DNA of 64,000 nucleotides, taken from Pseudomonas peradeniyensis. GTDB taxonomy: Bacteria; Pseudomonadota; Gammaproteobacteria; Pseudomonadales; Pseudomonadaceae. The notes beneath the pieces are model-generated. The model saw only the letters and a list, made by a program, of their open reading frames with translations, was not told the DNA's origin and did no database searches. Below, piece after piece: positions 62,079 through 64,000 of the stretch (positions are counted from its first letter, which is position 1; each line of letters opens with the position of its first letter). The stretch is taken from contig NZ_JABWRJ020000004.1 of NCBI RefSeq assembly GCF_014268935.2, positions 682,001 to 746,000 on the forward strand, written 5' to 3'. A program made the position numbers and the translations under genes.

Positions 62079-64000
62079 ATGGCCACTATCCACGTAGACG
62101 GCAAAGCGCTCGAAGTCAACGGTGCGGACAACCTGTTACAGGCCTGTCTGTCGCTCGGCCTCGACATCCCCTATTTCTGCTGGCACCCGGCGCTCGGTAG
62201 CGTCGGCGCCTGCCGGCAGTGCGCGGTCAAGCAGTACACCGACGAGAACGACACCCGTGGTCGTATCGTCATGTCCTGCATGACCCCTGCCTCCGACGGC
62301 ACCTGGATCTCCATCGAAGACGAAGAGTCCAAGGCGTTCCGCGCCAGCGTCGTCGAATGGCTGATGACCAACCACCCGCACGACTGCCCGGTGTGCGAGG
62401 AAGGCGGTCACTGCCACCTGCAGGACATGACGGTAATGACCGGCCACAACGAGCGCCGCTACCGTTTCACCAAGCGTACCCACCAGAACCAGGACCTCGG
62501 CCCGTTCATCGCCCATGAGATGAACCGCTGCATCGCCTGCTACCGCTGCGTTCGCTACTACAAGGACTACGCCGGCGGCACCGACCTGGGCGTATACGGC
62601 GCCCACGACAACGTGTACTTCGGTCGCGTCGAAGACGGCGTGCTGGAAAGCGAGTTCTCCGGCAACCTCACCGAGGTCTGCCCGACCGGTGTGTTCACCG
62701 ACAAGACCCATTCCGAGCGCTACAACCGCAAGTGGGACATGCAGTTCGCCCCGAGCATCTGCCATGGCTGCTCCAGCGGCTGCAACATCAGCCCCGGCGA
62801 GCGCTACGGCGAACTGCGCCGCATCGAGAACCGCTTCAACGGCTCGGTGAACCAGTACTTCCTGTGCGACCGTGGCCGCTTCGGCTATGGCTACGTCAAC
62901 CGCAAGGACCGTCCGCGCCAGCCGTTCCTCGCCGATGGCAGCAAGCTGAGCCTGGACGCCGCCCTGGACAAGGCCGCCGACCTGCTGCGCGGCCGCACCA
63001 TCGTCGGCATCGGCTCGCCACGCGCCAGCCTCGAGAGCAACTACGGCCTGCGTGAGCTGGTCGGCGCCGAGTACTTCTACTCCGGTATGGAAGCTGGCGA
63101 ACTGGCCCGCGTGCGCCTGGCGCTGAACGTGCTGAACGACAGCCCGCTGCCGGTCCCGACCCTGCGCGACATCGAAGACCACGACGCCGTGTTCGTGCTC
63201 GGCGAAGACCTGACCCAGACCGCCGCCCGCGTCGCCCTGGCCGTGCGCCAGGCCACCAAGGGCAAGGCCGAGGCCATGGCCGACGCCATGCGCGTACAGC
63301 CTTGGCTGGACGCCGCGGTGAAGAACATCGGCCAGCACGCGCTGTACCCGCTGTTCATCGCATCCTTGGCTGAAACCAAGCTGGACGACGTCGCCGAAGA
63401 GTGTGTACACGCCGCCCCCGCCGACCTGGCCCGCATCGGTTTCGCCGTGGCCCACGCCATCGACCCGAGCGCGCCTGCCGTCGCCGGCCTGGACGACGAA
63501 GCCAAGGCCCTGGCCCAGCGCATCGCCGACGCCCTGGTCGCCGCCAACCGCCCACTGGTGGTCGCCGGCACTTCCCTGGCGGACCCTGCGCTGATCGAGG
63601 CCGCCGCCAACATCGCCAAGGCCCTCAAGCTGCGCGAGAAGAACGGTTCGCTGAGCCTGGTCGTGCCTGAGGCCAACAGCCTCGGCATGGCGATGATGGG
63701 CGGCGAGTCCGTCGACGCCGCGCTGGACGCGGTCATCAGCGGCAAGGCCGACGCCATCGTCGTGCTGGAGAACGACCTGTACGCCCGCGTACCGGCCGCC
63801 AAGGTCGATGCTGCCCTGGCTGCGGCCAAGGTGGTGATCGTCGCCGACCACTCCAAGACCCCGACCCTTGACCGCGCCCACCTGGTGCTGCCGGCCGCCT
63901 CGTTCGCCGAAGGCGATGGCACCCTGGTCAGCCAGGAAGGCCGTGCCCAGCGCTTCTTCCAGGTGTTCGACCCGCAGTACCTGGACAGCAGCATCCAGAT
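62079..64000 (+). CDS. nuoG: NADH-quinone oxidoreductase subunit G, 3' truncated by window
   Basis: Large iron-sulfur subunit of the complex I NADH arm. The ATG at 62079 begins MATIHVDGKALEVNGADN; the frame stays open to the window end, about 640 codons. Cluster ligands are visible in FCWHPALGSVGACRQC ([2Fe-2S] N1b), CPVCEEGGHCHLQ (N5 region with His) and CIACYRCVRYYKD ([4Fe-4S]), followed by the molybdopterin-oxidoreductase-like domain. The gene lacks only its 3' part. Confidence 0.96.
   Translation, partial: MATIHVDGKALEVNGADNLLQACLSLGLDIPYFCWHPALGSVGACRQCAVKQYTDENDTRGRIVMSCMTPASDGTWISIEDEESKAFRASVVEWLMTNHPHDCPVCEEGGHCHLQDMTVMTGHNERRYRFTKRTHQNQDLGPFIAHEMNRCIACYRCVRYYKDYAGGTDLGVYGAHDNVYFGRVEDGVLESEFSGNLTEVCPTGVFTDKTHSERYNRKWDMQFAPSICHGCSSGCNISPGERYGELRRIENRFNGSVNQYFLCDRGRFGYGYVNRKDRPRQPFLADGSKLSLDAALDKAADLLRGRTIVGIGSPRASLESNYGLRELVGAEYFYSGMEAGELARVRLALNVLNDSPLPVPTLRDIEDHDAVFVLGEDLTQTAARVALAVRQATKGKAEAMADAMRVQPWLDAAVKNIGQHALYPLFIASLAETKLDDVAEECVHAAPADLARIGFAVAHAIDPSAPAVAGLDDEAKALAQRIADALVAANRPLVVAGTSLADPALIEAAANIAKALKLREKNGSLSLVVPEANSLGMAMMGGESVDAALDAVISGKADAIVVLENDLYARVPAAKVDAALAAAKVVIVADHSKTPTLDRAHLVLPAASFAEGDGTLVSQEGRAQRFFQVFDPQYLDSSIQ

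Overview
The window is high-GC chromosomal DNA from a fluorescent Pseudomonas, most likely of the P. putida group. The basis is the gacA-uvrC-pgsA-tRNA-Gly block, the aceA / nuoA-B-CD-E-F-G order with a fused nuoCD, the P. putida-type REP elements (GGAGCGGCCTTG... and GGAGCGGGCTTG... families) and a type VI secretion system (T6SS) next to pgsA, which recalls the K2/K3-type clusters of P. putida KT2440. All comparisons with other strains are from memory.

Region 1 (1-22105, + strand) is the distal half of a T6SS operon: tssB (5' cut by the window), tssC, tssE, tssF, tssG, an FHA gene, tssJ, tssK, tssL, hcp and vgrG. It is followed by an effector array: a DUF4123 adaptor, two large VasX-like membrane-toxin candidates, three DUF6708-type membrane proteins (immunity candidates), two PAAR spike tips and two gene remnants. 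Toxin C-termini and DUF6708 genes are visibly AT-richer than the toxin N-termini, as expected for swapped cassettes. A terminator and a tRNA-Gly close the region.

Region 2 (22227-25885, - strand) holds tRNA-Gly, pgsA, uvrC and gacA in a tight block, plus a Cro/CI-type regulator.

Region 3 (25886-40780) is the most unusual part. A 568-bp AT-rich leader precedes eleven co-directional alginate-type genes in the order algD-alg8-alg44-algK-algE-algI-algJ-algF-algX-algL-algG, with no algA. The classical order is D-8-44-K-E-G-X-L-I-J-F-A. Synthase and c-di-GMP-binding residues are intact, but the AlgG homologue has lost the DPHD epimerase motif, the AlgK homologue lacks a lipobox, and a REP element lies at the start of algL. 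I read it as a second, divergent alginate-like exopolysaccharide locus inserted into core synteny, dependent on algA/algC elsewhere.

Region 4 (40791-56737) is mostly core metabolism: GNAT and DUF488 genes, a Pit phosphate transporter, a GST, another GNAT, a thioesterase, a divergent GABA-type permease/aminotransferase pair, two small uncharacterised genes, a second elongation factor G, a SulP transporter, a small secretin-like protein, isocitrate lyase (aceA) behind a candidate carbon-control operator, and a YhhN-type membrane protein. REP pairs sit between most convergent genes.

Region 5 (56738-64000) is a 382-bp AT-rich leader with a strong candidate Fur box, then respiratory complex I genes nuoA-nuoF and a truncated nuoG that runs off the window.
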